From the NCBI GenBank assembly GCA_001970955.1, contig MPUH01000046.1, forward strand, positions 1 through 64,000: a stretch of DNA of 64,000 nucleotides, read 5' to 3'. Position 1 is the first letter of the stretch. Every line of letters starts with the position of its first letter. Source of the stretch: Stentor coeruleus. Lineage: Eukaryota; Ciliophora; Heterotrichea; Heterotrichida; Stentoridae. This document shows positions 23,056-34,394 of the stretch, in pieces. Both the position numbers and the translations under genes were made by a program. The notes under the pieces are model-generated. The model made no database searches. It saw nothing but the letters and a program-made list of their open reading frames with translations, and had not been told where the DNA came from.

Positions 23056-23652
23056 TTATTTTTTAGTATGAGAAGCAAAATCAGTTTGCGAAGTGCTAAA
23101 TCTTCTTTCATTCCCAACAGTCCACACAGGTCCAGACTTGTCTGTAGATAAATTATAAGTACCAGGCCCAGGGTTACAAGGTATACTAAAACTATTCCTT
23201 TTAGCTTTTCCTATACCATAAGCTGGCATTTTAGCTTTCGAGTACAAAGTCAAATTATAACAGCCTGGTCCAGGGAATGCTTCAGGTTTAAGCCTTTCTC
23301 TAGGGCCTTGGAATGTAAAACTTGGTCCAAGTTTACTAAACGACTTTTCATATTTCCCAGGTCCTGGAGTTTCTTCAATGTATTTGAGTCTTGTTCTAAC
23401 TGACTTTCCTATACTAAATAACCCTTACGTAGCTCTTGGAGAAGCTTTGCTAAAGTCTTTTGGACTATAAGATCCAGGTCCAGGGTAATCAATTTGGCTT
23501 CTGAATACCCTTAAAGATTTACCAATTTTACATTGAGGACTTGATTCCATATGCATATTTGAAGGATTATAAGCACCTGGGCCAGGAACACGTTCTTTTA
23601 ATGGAGAACCTCGGCGGCCTTGTAGAGTCCAAGCTGGTGATGATTTTTGCAT
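23056..23652 (-). CDS. ODF3/SHIPPO-repeat (STPG-type) axonemal protein
   Basis: Start MQKSSPAWTLQGRR at 23652. A 15-nt intron GTAAGGGTTATTTAG at 23414-23428 restores SPRAT-IGKSVRTR. The protein is about 193 residues with five PGPGxY repeats (VPGPGAY, YPGPGSY, TPGPGKY, FPGPGCY, NPGPGTY) spaced about 35 residues apart, the SHIPPO signature. Family members coat or line doublet microtubules and sperm outer dense fibres, so a ciliary or cortical microtubule role is likely. Confidence 0.88.
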
Positions 23653-23680
23653 ATTTTGTATATAATTTTTTAAGAAACTA
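23653..23680. promoter_or_regulatory. 28-bp bidirectional promoter
   Basis: The complete space between the divergent start codons of the ODF3-like gene (23652, minus) and the gene at 23681 (plus). It contains TGTATATAAT near the minus-strand start. The start codons are real: both products continue through frame-restoring mini-introns. Confidence 0.6.
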
Positions 23681-24781
23681 ATGACTGAAAACCTTCTAAA
23701 ACTTCAGGCATTGTGTGAAAGGTACAATTCATGGCCTGTAATCCGATTCCACACTGATGAAAAGTAAAATATATTAAGAATATCTTGTGAAGTCCTAATA
23801 AACACATCACAAATAAGCATATTTGAGTCAGATTCTAAAGATTTAAGCCTACAAACAGCATGCCAAATAGCGATTTCCAAGCTGAAAAATTACAAAAGCC
23901 TACCTTTAAATAAAAGACAAGCGGATTTCCCATATTTAAACCCAGTGCGTAAAATATTCAGTAAAAAGCTTTTACCGTTCAGTGAAAAACCTGTTGATAA
24001 GTCAATAGGCCCTGAAGAATATTTTCAATTTGACAATATATCTTATGACAACTGGGATTATATTAAAGAAGTGGATAAAGTGCTGAGAAACTGTGAAGTT
24101 AATAGAGAATGGAAGAGAAAAGTAGAAAAAATATCCGAAAGTATAGGGGAAATCGAAGTAATATGCAAAAAAATTGGGGTTTTAGAACTGTTGCCTATAG
24201 AGTTACCATGTCTTGCTATATCCCCAAAAACCCCAAAGTATAAGATTAAGTATTATGGGTCAATTTCTCATATGGATGAAGATGTGATATTAGAAATTAC
24301 TAAAGAAATACTTAAGCAAATAAAAAAAACTACTGTCCACAGTGGTCGAAGATCAAATAATTCTATAGTTTTTGCGAAATTAAACCTTAAAATAACCTTC
24401 CTACCTTGGAGTTCTTATAAAATCCTTCATGCTCAGCATATGAAATCATTAATAATCCCTGAGTCAGATCAAAAAATTGTTAAACTTATCAAATACTGGG
24501 GGTTAAGAGTAGGGTTTACTTGTAAAAAACTCGCAGAAATCATTGGGATTAAAGGAATTGGCCAATATATCAATGCTGACTGGGGATTTAGGAAATGCTT
24601 AGAAAATATTGCTGGAGGGATGCTACTGAATGGACATTATATTAAGTTTTTAGAGTACCAAAACGAAATTTTACAAAGATTTGATGTGGTTAAAATGCAA
24701 AAAGAAGCTCAGGGGGCTATTATTTTATTATCGCAAGGGCTGTTTTATGAAATTTTTGAAGGGTCTGAGGTTAAAGATTAA
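23681..24781 (+). CDS. Unknown protein with a dsRNA-binding-like N-terminus
   Basis: ATG at 23681 (MTENLLKLQALCERYNSW). A 15-nt intron GTAAAATATATTAAG at 23764-23778 joins HTDE-K-ISCEV, giving 361 residues in one frame. Residues about 4-65 resemble a double-stranded RNA-binding fold (L.L..L.....WP.I.F....KI.CEV......TACQIAISKLKN). The remainder is mostly helical, with WGLRVGFTCKKLAEIIGIKG and GIGQYINADWGFRKCLENIAGG, which I cannot place. The dsRBD suggestion is tentative. It is divergently paired with the ODF3-like gene. Confidence 0.8.
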
Positions 24782-25392
24782 GGTAGGGTAAATAATTATG
24801 AAAGAAGGGTTTTTAAGGAGGGGGATTTGTTGTTTTTAATATAAAATACTTTTTTATAACTAGTTCTTATGTTTCAATGCTATGAGTTGGGTTGAAATAT
24901 TTTTAAGTATAAGATATGTATTTTTTAGAAGATTTATGATTAAATTTACAAAAAATAAATCGATTTCCTAGTTCTGGAAGCTTATGTTTATAAGATTATA
25001 AAAAGTAAACTCATAGATACTTTCTTAGAATAAAACCCTATATAGTGTGTTATACTAATAATGCATTTTTCTGACTTATAAGTCCTAAAACTATGATTTT
25101 ATTAGGTATAACAAATCCACTAAAGAGGAAAAAAAAATTACAGCACTAAGCCTAAGAATTTTAACCAAGAAACCTTATAGCCGAATATAGCTTAAAATTT
25201 ATTACAAGATAAAAAAATGATTAAGATAGATTAATATTTTAAATAACAAAAATAATAATTCATGATTGACAATTATATAAGCATTATAATATCTTCAGCT
25301 TATCCATACAAAACCATTTGTCTTTATGATACAAATAATCATCACAAAATGATTAAATTAATAAGATAATTTCATATTAGTATTCGTTATAA
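24782..25392. other. Intergenic, nothing recognised
   Basis: AT-rich, no ORF or RNA gene seen; TTATAAATG at the next start. Confidence 0.5.
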
Positions 25393-25863
25393 ATGTACGA
25401 TTTAGCTCTCTGGACCAAAATACCCAAAAGCTTTGGAATTAACTCAGCCAATCAAGTTAAAGCTTATAAAAAAAGCCTTTTCATATTAGATGATGTACAA
25501 GCTAAAATTGATAAAATAAGGCAAACTTTTTCCGAAACTTCAAACATTAGCGACTATGAAATAGAAATTTACTCAAGATATCTGACAAATCTATCATGCT
25601 TGTTGTTGAGAAACTATGAAGAAATCGTTATCAATTCTCTAGAAATCATCATTTTTGTTTTGGAAAAAACCCTGTCTCAGGAAGAAAAAAACTTGAAAAA
25701 AATAAGAAAGTATTTATCATTTTGCCAACTTGTTAAAGAAGAATGTAAGACTGGAAGTGAATCAAAATGCAAATATAATTGTCTTAAAATTGAAGAAGCG
25801 TTAGAAAAGATAGAAAATTTGCGAGGATGCGTACTGGGGAAATATTTCAACAAGAACTTTTAG
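25393..25863 (+). CDS. Hypothetical all-helical protein
   Basis: A 156-residue ORF starting MYDLALWTKIPKSFG. It is predicted almost wholly helical, with Leu/Ile-rich heptads (LLRNYEEIVINSLEIIIFV) and a Cys-containing C-terminal region (CKTGSESKCKYNC). No family recognised. The TATAAATG start and coding-like composition support a real gene. Confidence 0.6.
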   Translation: MYDLALWTKIPKSFGINSANQVKAYKKSLFILDDVQAKIDKIRQTFSETSNISDYEIEIYSRYLTNLSCLLLRNYEEIVINSLEIIIFVLEKTLSQEEKNLKKIRKYLSFCQLVKEECKTGSESKCKYNCLKIEEALEKIENLRGCVLGKYFNKNF

Positions 25864-26934
25864 TCGAAACACGTATTTTTTACCGTAAAAGAATAATTTA
25901 AGTATTATTTATTTATAAGAACTTTAAATACGGATGAGTTTTTGCCATACAGTATAAGGCCTCTCTTTTCATAGATAAACTTATAAATGAATTTCCAATG
26001 TCAAGTTTAAGCTATCCGTTTTTCCTAAAGAAATATGAAAAATAAAATGATTAGAAGATTTGTAATTTCTTATATAAATAAGTGTTTTTGATGAGAATTT
26101 TAATAATGTTTTGTGAATTCGTTGAGGTGGTGAAGATAAATTTAAAGTATTTATAGAATGATAACATTTTATATAAAATGCTAGTTATTCTCTTAGGAAA
26201 GTATTGGAAATTATTTTGCTGTGAGAGTTTTTTAGGTTTGGGTAATAGAATATTTATTGATAAAGGAGGAACTGATTTTTTTTCTTTAAAATGATAATCT
26301 TCAAAGAAACTAGGAAACTATTCCTTTTTTATAAATCATTAGCTAAAAGTCCCAAAAATTTGTTTTGTTTTATTCTTAAAAGTTTTCATTTAGTAGGCTT
26401 TTATGGAAAAATCATCCTAGCTTTATGGCTCATCAACTTGAAGTGAAGAGTTAATTAAATAAGATAATTTAAATATTTTTAACTACTCCTGTTAAAGTAA
26501 TAAATTTTTTTTTTGAATAGCTAACGCTAATATCTTTGAGTTAGAAATTTTAAATTTGTATTAGTTTAATTTCTAGATGGAATTTTTCGGCTAAAATTAT
26601 CTGTTAGTTGAATTTAAAATTTGTGTATTAAAAACTAGAATTATGTGATAAAAACACTTGAGAAGTACATGGAATAATTCCAAGATAAAATCCTTTCATA
26701 AAATATTTAGTTATAAAAAAAGTTGCATGATTGAGACTCGTCTTTAATTTGACTATTCTATAATCCTAACTTATCCTAATTACTATATTTATTTATAGTA
26801 AGAGAGTAAATAGTCAAGATAATATTTTTAAAACTCTTCTTTTTAGTAAATTTTATTTTCCAAATAAGCTTCTCCATATAATCGGAAAACAGTCTATTTT
26901 TCCATATGTTTTCCTAATTTTTCTTTGGAAAATT
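25864..26934. other. Intergenic, nothing recognised
   Basis: Extremely AT-rich, with stops in all frames and no similarity seen. Confidence 0.5.
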
Positions 26935-27530
26935 TACTATAAATTTTCAATGATTTGTGTATGAATTTCTTCATAATGCTCATTAGTAAAATTTTTATTA
27001 TGTATGATAAAGTTATGTAAATAAATACACCCATCAATATTTTTTATGTTAGTATACGATACCCAATAAAACTGATGATATTTGTGTCAGGAAGTATCCA
27101 TTCTTTAATCAAATTTTCTAAAGTTACTTTTTTCTTATTTAGAGATAGCTGCAATTCTCTTGCAACAATCATTTGAAGTATTTGTAAAAACTAAAAGTAA
27201 ATTAATAGTATAATTGTACTTAATTTCAATCTAGAATTTCCAAAATTGATCTATTATGAATGCTTCTTGCAAACCTGTGTTTGTAACATTTCAAAATATA
27301 GTTTTAAAACTAAATGATTATTTTTGTTAAGGGTAGAAAGCCATTGGATGAAGGGAAATTCACTGAATTGTTTAATAAAGAATACTGTGTATATATTTTA
27401 CAGATAATTTTTGCACTTTTGGTTCATCATATAGTGAAACATAAGGAAATTCTCTTGTATTACCTCTTCAATATTCAAATATTCATTACTTGACACGATT
27501 CTTTTTGAATTCTCTTTGCGCCCTACAATT
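26935..27530 (-). mobile_element. Relic of a Merlin/IS1595 (ISXO2-like) DNA transposon
   Basis: Reading the minus strand, fragments in order match the ISXO2-like DDE transposase: RLKLSTIILLIYF (about 27235-27195) as in the K-L-P-L-S ... L-Y block, then VARELQLSLNK (about 27165-27135), then ENLIKEWILPDTNIISF (about 27120-27080). Next come CIYLHNFIIHNKNF (about 27025-26985) and EEIHTQIIENL (about 26970-26940), the H..V.H...F ... HTQ.IE signature. The segment that should carry the first catalytic acidic residues is missing between 27195 and 27135, and stops and a frameshift break the rest. Terminal inverted repeats were not found by eye. A long-dead plain DNA transposon. Confidence 0.6.
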
Positions 27531-27991
27531 TTTATGTTTGAATTATGAAAATCTAGGGAATAGCAATGACTGAAAAAAATTACAGGAATACTCTTTTAAA
27601 AAGAAAACATAATAAATATATCATAAAATTCTTCCCAATATTTTTTTCTTAATAACTCTTTAAGATACAAAGTTTTTTGAGTTAAAAATAAGCAATCGTC
27701 TCTTCTATCGATACCCTATTTTTACACATAAATACTAAATTACCTAAAAAATCCATCACAGAAAGGCAAAATTTATCCTAACTAAAAACATTATCTATTT
27801 TATAAAATAAACATCTATATCATCACTACAAATTAAAACAAAAACCAGCGTTATTTTCTATCCTAAACCCCCAAAACTCATTCCAAAAATAATTTTTCCA
27901 GTCTAAAATCCTCTAAAACCCATAAAAATCTAAAAATCATTACTAGCTTTTATCTATCCAAAATCTATCATAAAACATTCCAAAAGATTAA

Positions 27992-29195
27992 TTACGAATC
28001 CAATTTGGCCTTAGAATCTGTATATGTGAAATCAGGGAACTTATTCGCCGCTTTTTGCACAGAGTTCATACTTTTATCCGGCATGCTATCAACAGCAGGT
28101 TCACATTTAAACGCTTCATCAATATACCTCAAGTCATGTGGTCCACTTAAAATTGGCTTAAAAGGTGTTTCAGAATTACGTTTTTGCAGTTCTTTCCAGT
28201 CAATCCCTTCAAAAAACTTGTGTTTTTTGATCTCATTCGCATCTTTCAACCTTTTTTTTGGCTAAATATTTTATACCTCCACTTGTAAAAGACTTCTAAG
28301 AATATCACAAGCCTGTTCAGAAAAATAACCCTTCATTTCAGCAGGTTTGGTCATCATTTTTTGGAACATATCATCACGATTTCTACTATAAAAAGGTGGA
28401 GCACCAGAAAGCATTTCATAAAGTAAAGCACCAAAACTCCAGAAATCAACTGCTTGGTCATGGCCGGTTCCTTTAAGTATTTCAGGAGCTAAATATTCAG
28501 GTGTTCCACAAAAAGAAAAGGCTTTTTTTTCCCCTGTGAAGAACTTTTTACTAAGCCCAAAATCGGTTAGTTTGATATGCCCTTCAGAATCAATTAAAAC
28601 ATTTTCAGGTTTTAAGTCCCTGTAGACTATATTGCTTTGATGAAGGTATTCTAGAGCTAAAAGGATTTCAGCTGAGTAAAACCTTGCCCGGTCTTCAGGA
28701 AATTTCAAGCATTTTCTCATATGGTAAAATAACTCTCCACCGTTTATAAAGTCCATAACCATATACAATTTATCTGAAGTTTGGAAAGCGAATCTTAATT
28801 GGACGATAAAAGGACAATTTACTTGACCTAAAATCGCTCTTTCTGTCTGTGTATGAACTTTTTGATTTCTTTGTTCTATCATATCTTTTCTCAAACATTT
28901 CATTGCATATAGTTCTCCAGTATCTTTTTTTGTTACTAAAAACACCTTGCCAAAAGCTCCTTTTCCTAGTAAACATTCAATTTTAAAGTCAGAAAGGTTT
29001 ACAGGAATTTGCTTGTTGGGTTCATCAATTTTTACCTCTTTTTCTGTAACTAGAGGTTTAGNTTTTAAAGTCAGAAAGGTTTACAGGAATTTGCTTGTTG
29101 GGTTCATCAATTTTTACCTCTTTTTCTGTAACTAGAGGTTTAGAAAATTGTGGGAGTTCGTTATCTGGATTGAGACATTTCAGGCAACAGCCCAT
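27992..29195 (-). CDS. AGC-family Ser/Thr protein kinase with acylated N-terminus
   Basis: Start MGCCLKCLNP at 29195, a likely N-myristoylation plus palmitoylation signal. The kinase domain is complete: GKGAFGKVFL, AMKCL, YRDLKPENV, TDFGLSKK, FCGTPEYLAPE, DFWSFGALLYE. A 15-nt intron GTATAAAATATTTAG (28262-28276) joins SLLQVE to PKKRLKDANEIKKHKFF. The C-tail ends in an AGC hydrophobic motif FPDFTYT, the site phosphorylated in S6K/SGK/AKT relatives. The assembly holds an exact 81-bp duplication either side of an N (29062); ignoring one copy gives 368 residues in frame. Confidence 0.92.
28981..29142. repeat. Duplicated contig ends around gap N at 29062
   Basis: Sequence 28981-29061 is repeated without difference immediately after the N. 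Exact identity and the N indicate overlapping contig ends that were not merged, not biology. Confidence 0.95.
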
Positions 29196-29353
29196 TAAGA
29201 TTATAAGGTGTTTATCAAATAAAAAAAATGTATTCACATACAAAAATACATACACAAAAAGCGAATTTAACTAGTAAAATTGTCTAAACATTTTTATATC
29301 AAATCGTAAATATCTAAAATAACATCATATAATAATTTACTATTTTTATACCA

Positions 29354-29463
29354 ATATATAGCATATAATCTATAAAATTCAATAAAAATCTTAAGTTCTT
29401 TAAATACCATATATAGCATATAATCTATAAAATTCAATAAAAATCTTAAGTTCTTTAAATACC
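29354..29463. repeat. Exact tandem duplication, period 55 bp
   Basis: 29354-29408 and 29409-29463 are identical, in the gap between the AGC kinase and the BTB-like gene. No N is present. Confidence 0.9.
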
Positions 29464-29573
29464 ATCAATAATCTCTTCCATAATTTTATCTTCAAATATT
29501 TAAACTCTTTGCTAAACCTAATATTCATAATCATTTTTCAAATAAAAAATATCTAAATATAAGAAAATAACGC

Positions 29574-30311
29574 TTATACTGAATATTTAAATAAGATTTG
29601 TGGTGTAAATCGAGTGCAATAACATGAAGCTTTTATGTTTGAAAGCAATAAAACCACATCAAGGACTTGGGCAGCATGAGGGTATTTTTCTAATATATTC
29701 ATCAGTTCTTGTAAATTAGAAGGAAGCCAGCTGCTTAAAGTCTTTAAAAAATCACGGACTAAATGAAATTCTTCAGAACTTTCAAGGTCGCGTCGGTCTT
29801 TGAAAGATTTTTCGTCAAGCCAGGCTAAAATCATTTTCAATAAATTCGGGTAATTTTGTGGGCTTTGATTGCTCAGAATCATAGTCGTCATAGTTTTATA
29901 CGGTATAAACCTATGCGACCAATAAGGTAAAAGATAACTTTGCACTTCTGGGTCTAAAATCTTAATATTGCTAGCATAATTGTTTAGTTTCTCAAGGAAT
30001 TCCGAACTAAGCTGAAAATAATTGCTAATTACTATAAAAAACACAAGGCATCTAGTATTTACAACTTTCAGCAAATCAACTCCTGAAGAAAGCCAACAGA
30101 AAAAAGCATAATATTCTTCTTTCCAGTTATTCAAAGAAAAATCAACACATCCTGTAATACCTTCTTTAAAACTATTACTTGATAAAAGAGCTTTAAAGTA
30201 ATCTGATGCTGTTATAAGATTTTGCTTACTACATTTCATTACTGGCATGTTTGAGATTGTAATCACTATTTCGTCTGTTCCTTCGATGTCTACTGAAATC
30301 TTTTCTTCCAT
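29574..30311 (-). CDS. BTB/POZ-like domain protein
   Basis: A 245-residue protein. Residues about 15-115 follow the BTB pattern: I.ISNMPVMKCSKQNLITASDYFKALLSSNSFKEG, then a strand (GCVDFSL), then a helical hairpin with WLSSGVD and LSSEFLEKLNNY. The C-terminal half is helical, like a degenerate BACK region. BTB proteins dimerise and often serve as cullin-3 adaptors. No partner domain is visible. Moderate confidence. Confidence 0.6.
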   Translation of the reverse strand: MEEKISVDIEGTDEIVITISNMPVMKCSKQNLITASDYFKALLSSNSFKEGITGCVDFSLNNWKEEYYAFFCWLSSGVDLLKVVNTRCLVFFIVISNYFQLSSEFLEKLNNYASNIKILDPEVQSYLLPYWSHRFIPYKTMTTMILSNQSPQNYPNLLKMILAWLDEKSFKDRRDLESSEEFHLVRDFLKTLSSWLPSNLQELMNILEKYPHAAQVLDVVLLLSNIKASCYCTRFTPQILFKYSV

Positions 30312-31001
30312 TTTTGAATGTGATGGGAATTATATTGTCAAATATGGAGTTTGATTAGAAAATTAGAGGGAATTATTATGAGTTTGAAGATAATTTTTTG
30401 TTTTGAGTAGAGGAGGGGCTTTTAGGGATAAAAAAATTGAATGTTTTAGTATGCTTGTTTGGCTTAGATTTTATATACGGGATGAGTTGTAATGATGTAA
30501 AATTTTATTGAAAAATTGTGTTTTTGATTAGGAGGTGTATATGAAATTCCTTCTGATTTTATTACTTTTAAGTATTATTTGTTATTATATATATAATTTC
30601 ATGTATGCTTTAAAAGAAATAAATACTATAGATTCTATGTTTTATTTACTGCGACATGCATGTTTTTGCATATTACAAGCTTTGCGTTATAAATTTATCT
30701 ATGGAATTGCATTTTTCCCTAAGTTTCTAGTTATTTTTTTATACTATCTAATCTTGTTGAAGCCTAAAAATGACATATATATATTCTAATAATTCTAAAT
30801 TTCGCAAAAGATTAAAATTGCATCTATAGTACCAAAAATACTTTATAAAACTTGAGTCTTATCAAAAATCTTATAAAAAATACTTTTCCATTTTGTATCT
30901 CTTATTATTAACCCTACCCTACCTACCTTATACTAAAGCTTTTCCTTTTAATATAAACTTACTTTATTGATTATCTAAAAACAATAATCTAGATAATATA
31001 A
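30312..31001. other. Divergent intergenic region
   Basis: G/T-rich then A/C-rich halves, matching 5' flanks of the two divergent genes. A small hydrophobic ORF (ATG at 30541, 82 codons) is probably fortuitous. Confidence 0.5.
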
Positions 31002-33695
31002 ATGGAAGCATCTGGGAAAAAAATCATTATCGACGAGCCTGTCGCCCAAGCTGAGTTTGAAATTGAAATCCTTGGCTGTTACTCTTTACCTGAAGCATGG
31101 AAGCCTGGAGAAAACGAAACTCAAGAGTACACTTACCAAGTGAGTTTTCTCGGAATTCAAGTGAACAACGGGCGAACGCGTAAGCGTGAACTGACCGAAG
31201 AAGAAATCAAAGCGGCTGAAGAGGCGAAAAAAGGTAAAAAAGAGCCGCCAAAGAAAAAAGGTCCTGAAGCCGAGGCTGAACTGCTTGAAGAAAAGAAAAA
31301 AAACGAAGAACTCACAAGACGGGGGTCACAAAGTTCCCGTTACGACGATGAAACTCTTTTCTTCATGACTAAAGAAGACATTTATAAACATCCATGTATA
31401 ACTTGGGAAGCAGAAAACCCATCAGATGCACGTCAATTTAAAACATATCCAGTGAGTATCCAAATAGAAGAAATGAAACTTCTCGAATTATTAGACTGTC
31501 TTGAAGATTCAGGAGCCTATTTAGATTTTGCCCGTGTACCAAAAACAGTAGAAGAAGAATCTAAAAAAAAGCCAGTCAAAGGCAAACAGCAAGAAGAAGC
31601 TAAAAGTTCATATTATAAAGCATGGATAAATCTAAGTCCATTCAAAGAATATGGTATTGTAGAACAACATCTAAGAGTTAAATTAGAAGATATTGAAGGA
31701 GATGAACTTTCACATACAAAAACTTATTTATCAATAAAACTTAAATTTAGTACTGCACTTTTCCCTGCACCATCACTTAATAGTACTAAACCACAAGATA
31801 TAATACCTATTAAACCACCACCACCTAAATTCCTTCCATCTAAAGATGGGACACATGATTTTCAGAGACAAATAAAATTAGCTTGTAGGGCAATTTCAGC
31901 TGAATATCATAATACATATGCTGAACAATTAAGTGAAACAGGGCATAGTTTACAGAGACAAAAAGAATTAAAAGAGATTAGAAGAGATGAATTTTTATAT
32001 TATTTTAATACCTCTGGGAAATCACAAATACTTAAAAATAAATTACGTAAAAGTGTTGTGAAAATCTGCAGGGAAAAATATAAAAGTGTGAATTCGCTAA
32101 AAGGGTTGTCATTTAGTGAAAAAGATAAGATTTATTCTGAATTGTATGCTTATCTTTTAAGCAGAATGCAAGAAAGTATAGCAGAAATTTCTCAAGAAAA
32201 ACGTGAAATACTCCATGAAGAACCTATTTTGCCTGCTAATCTTGCTGAAAAGGAAAAACAAGATGATATTGCTGATATTCTTGGCGAGTCTTATGAGGCT
32301 AAACTTTTAAGACTAGCTTTGGAATGTGAGTTTAAAAATGATCAAATCAAAGCATGTAAATATTTAACTGAAAGGACTGAAAAAAACCCATTATCTAAAC
32401 AAGTTTGGCTTGATTTTACAAAATACATGTTAAGGCAATACAATTTGCCAGGGGCAGAAAAATACATGTCTGAAGTGATATCTTTATCTGAAGATTGGAC
32501 TAAAGAAGAATATATGCTTATAGCTTGTGTGTATTTATCTAGAAAAAAATACTATGAAGCTTTGGTTTATTTTAATAGTATCATAGCTAGAGACCCTGAG
32601 GATATTTTAGTGATTTTACTTTTATCGATTAATTACTCGTTTCTTAATAAAGGACCATTAGAAAAATACTTTTTAGCTAAAGCGAAAAGACTTTGTATGA
32701 AACATTTGGGTCTTGCAGGTCCAAAGAATAAACAAATTGAAGGATTAAATGAGATTCTTTTAAGATATGATGAAGGTAAAGCTTTAACTCAAGATACTTT
32801 AGATGACTTGAATTTTACTTTGGTTGTGTATTTGATTAATGAAAAACTTTGTGACTTGGCCAGACTGTGTTTAAGTCGAATTGTCAATAAAGAGTCTAGT
32901 TCGATTAAATTCTTGTATTATTCAGCTGAAGTTGAATATTGGAGCCATCAATACGACCAAGCTATAATTTATCTAGACGAAGTATTAAAACTTGAGCCCC
33001 GTCATCATCTAGCCCTAACCCTAAAAGCAGACTCTTGTTTTAACTCCAACAATTTCGATGAAGCTCAAGAATGTTATCTGAAATCCATCCGTTATTCTAA
33101 ATCATCCTCATCAAATTTACTAATAAAACTTGGGAATATTTATCTAAAAAAATCAGCATGGGCTGGAGCTAAACTTTTATTCTCTAAATGTTGTGAAGAA
33201 CAAACAAATTCTATAGCTTGGGAAGGATTAGGTATCGCATGTCTTAATTTATCAGAATTAGATATAGCAGAACAAGCATTAACACATGCAAATTTAATGA
33301 ATGATGAAAATCCTTATGTTTGGGCTTCATTAGCATATTTATGTCTTAAACAAACTCAAGAACCTCCAGGACGATATTATCAATTTAGACAATGTTTGAC
33401 ACAAGCTTTTAGATTAGGGATTAAAGATCCTCATATACTTAGGAATATTGGAAATGAATATACGAGGAAATTCTTTCTTAATGGGACTGGGCCAAATTCA
33501 CAAAGATTAGATGTTTCGGAAGTTAAAATTATTTATATACAGGCTAAAATGTGTGGAGCTGATGAAGAAGAGTTGAGAGGGAATATTGAGAGAGAGTTTG
33601 AAAGCATTAAGGACCTTGGAAATAATAGGCTTGATCAAAATTTGATTGATAAAATTGAAAGTGCTAAGATTGAGGTGGTTAATGCTGTTAGATAG
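31002..33695 (+). CDS. CFAP70-like TPR protein of cilia
   Basis: 897 residues, single exon. The N-terminal 280 residues form a C2-like/beta region with a charged Lys/Glu insertion (about 58-110). Residues about 440-890 contain successive tetratricopeptide repeats (for example YDQAIIYLDEVLKLEPRHHLAL and FDEAQECYLKSI), followed by a helical end. This N-terminal beta plus C-terminal TPR layout and length resemble CFAP70/FAP70, an axonemal central-apparatus and outer-dynein-regulating protein. The call rests on architecture; other TPR proteins are possible. Confidence 0.62.
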   Translation: MEASGKKIIIDEPVAQAEFEIEILGCYSLPEAWKPGENETQEYTYQVSFLGIQVNNGRTRKRELTEEEIKAAEEAKKGKKEPPKKKGPEAEAELLEEKKKNEELTRRGSQSSRYDDETLFFMTKEDIYKHPCITWEAENPSDARQFKTYPVSIQIEEMKLLELLDCLEDSGAYLDFARVPKTVEEESKKKPVKGKQQEEAKSSYYKAWINLSPFKEYGIVEQHLRVKLEDIEGDELSHTKTYLSIKLKFSTALFPAPSLNSTKPQDIIPIKPPPPKFLPSKDGTHDFQRQIKLACRAISAEYHNTYAEQLSETGHSLQRQKELKEIRRDEFLYYFNTSGKSQILKNKLRKSVVKICREKYKSVNSLKGLSFSEKDKIYSELYAYLLSRMQESIAEISQEKREILHEEPILPANLAEKEKQDDIADILGESYEAKLLRLALECEFKNDQIKACKYLTERTEKNPLSKQVWLDFTKYMLRQYNLPGAEKYMSEVISLSEDWTKEEYMLIACVYLSRKKYYEALVYFNSIIARDPEDILVILLLSINYSFLNKGPLEKYFLAKAKRLCMKHLGLAGPKNKQIEGLNEILLRYDEGKALTQDTLDDLNFTLVVYLINEKLCDLARLCLSRIVNKESSSIKFLYYSAEVEYWSHQYDQAIIYLDEVLKLEPRHHLALTLKADSCFNSNNFDEAQECYLKSIRYSKSSSSNLLIKLGNIYLKKSAWAGAKLLFSKCCEEQTNSIAWEGLGIACLNLSELDIAEQALTHANLMNDENPYVWASLAYLCLKQTQEPPGRYYQFRQCLTQAFRLGIKDPHILRNIGNEYTRKFFLNGTGPNSQRLDVSEVKIIYIQAKMCGADEEELRGNIEREFESIKDLGNNRLDQNLIDKIESAKIEVVNAVR

Positions 33696-34394
33696 ATTTG
33701 GATATTAATGATTAAGTTTTTTAGGTGAAAAATTTGGAAGATGGGGTTTTTTAATGGCTTTTGAATAAGTTTTTGAATGAGTTTTTGATGAGTTTTTTGA
33801 AGGAAGTTTGGATTTTTTGATGATTTGATGGGGATTTGGAGATTAGGGCTTTTATTAGGTGTTGGCTTATTGTTAAGATAATTTGAGGAAGATGCTTTAT
33901 AGTGCTAAATTTAGAAAAATGGTTATTAGGATTTGTTTATGTATAATCGTATTTAGTATAAGATTTTTTATTTTAAGGCTTTTATATAATGCGTCTAAAT
34001 TATCTACATCTTTATAGTCAATTCATAATTCTTACATAAAAATCTTCATTAACCAAATCAAAAAATGTATTATCATGATTAAAATCACTATAAACAATCT
34101 CCTATAATAATTCCCAGCACAAATCCCAAACTTTTTATCCTTTTTTTATTTTAACCTTAGTATTTTCACAATACAAAAATCTATACCTTTATACCTCACC
34201 TCTCAAAAAAACCCATATCTTAACTGCAACCTTCCTAAGCCATTTTCATTCCTTTCTTCAGTATAAAAAATGTTATTTTCCCCTTTATAATTTCCTAAAA
34301 TAGTTTTTACATCAAAAAATCTTTTCTATAATTTTCTCAACACCTTTTTAGCTGTAAGAAAATCTTTATTAAAATAATTATACTTCCATGTTCA
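33696..34394. other. Convergent intergenic region
   Basis: Strikingly G/T-rich from 33700 to 33900 and A/C-rich from 34080 to 34380, the typical opposed 3' flanks. No gene seen. Confidence 0.5.

Noticed and set aside
30541-30789. Small hydrophobic plus-strand ORF
   Set aside because: It lies within an AT-rich promoter region between divergent genes and has no recognisable family; hydrophobic ORFs arise easily from T-rich sequence.
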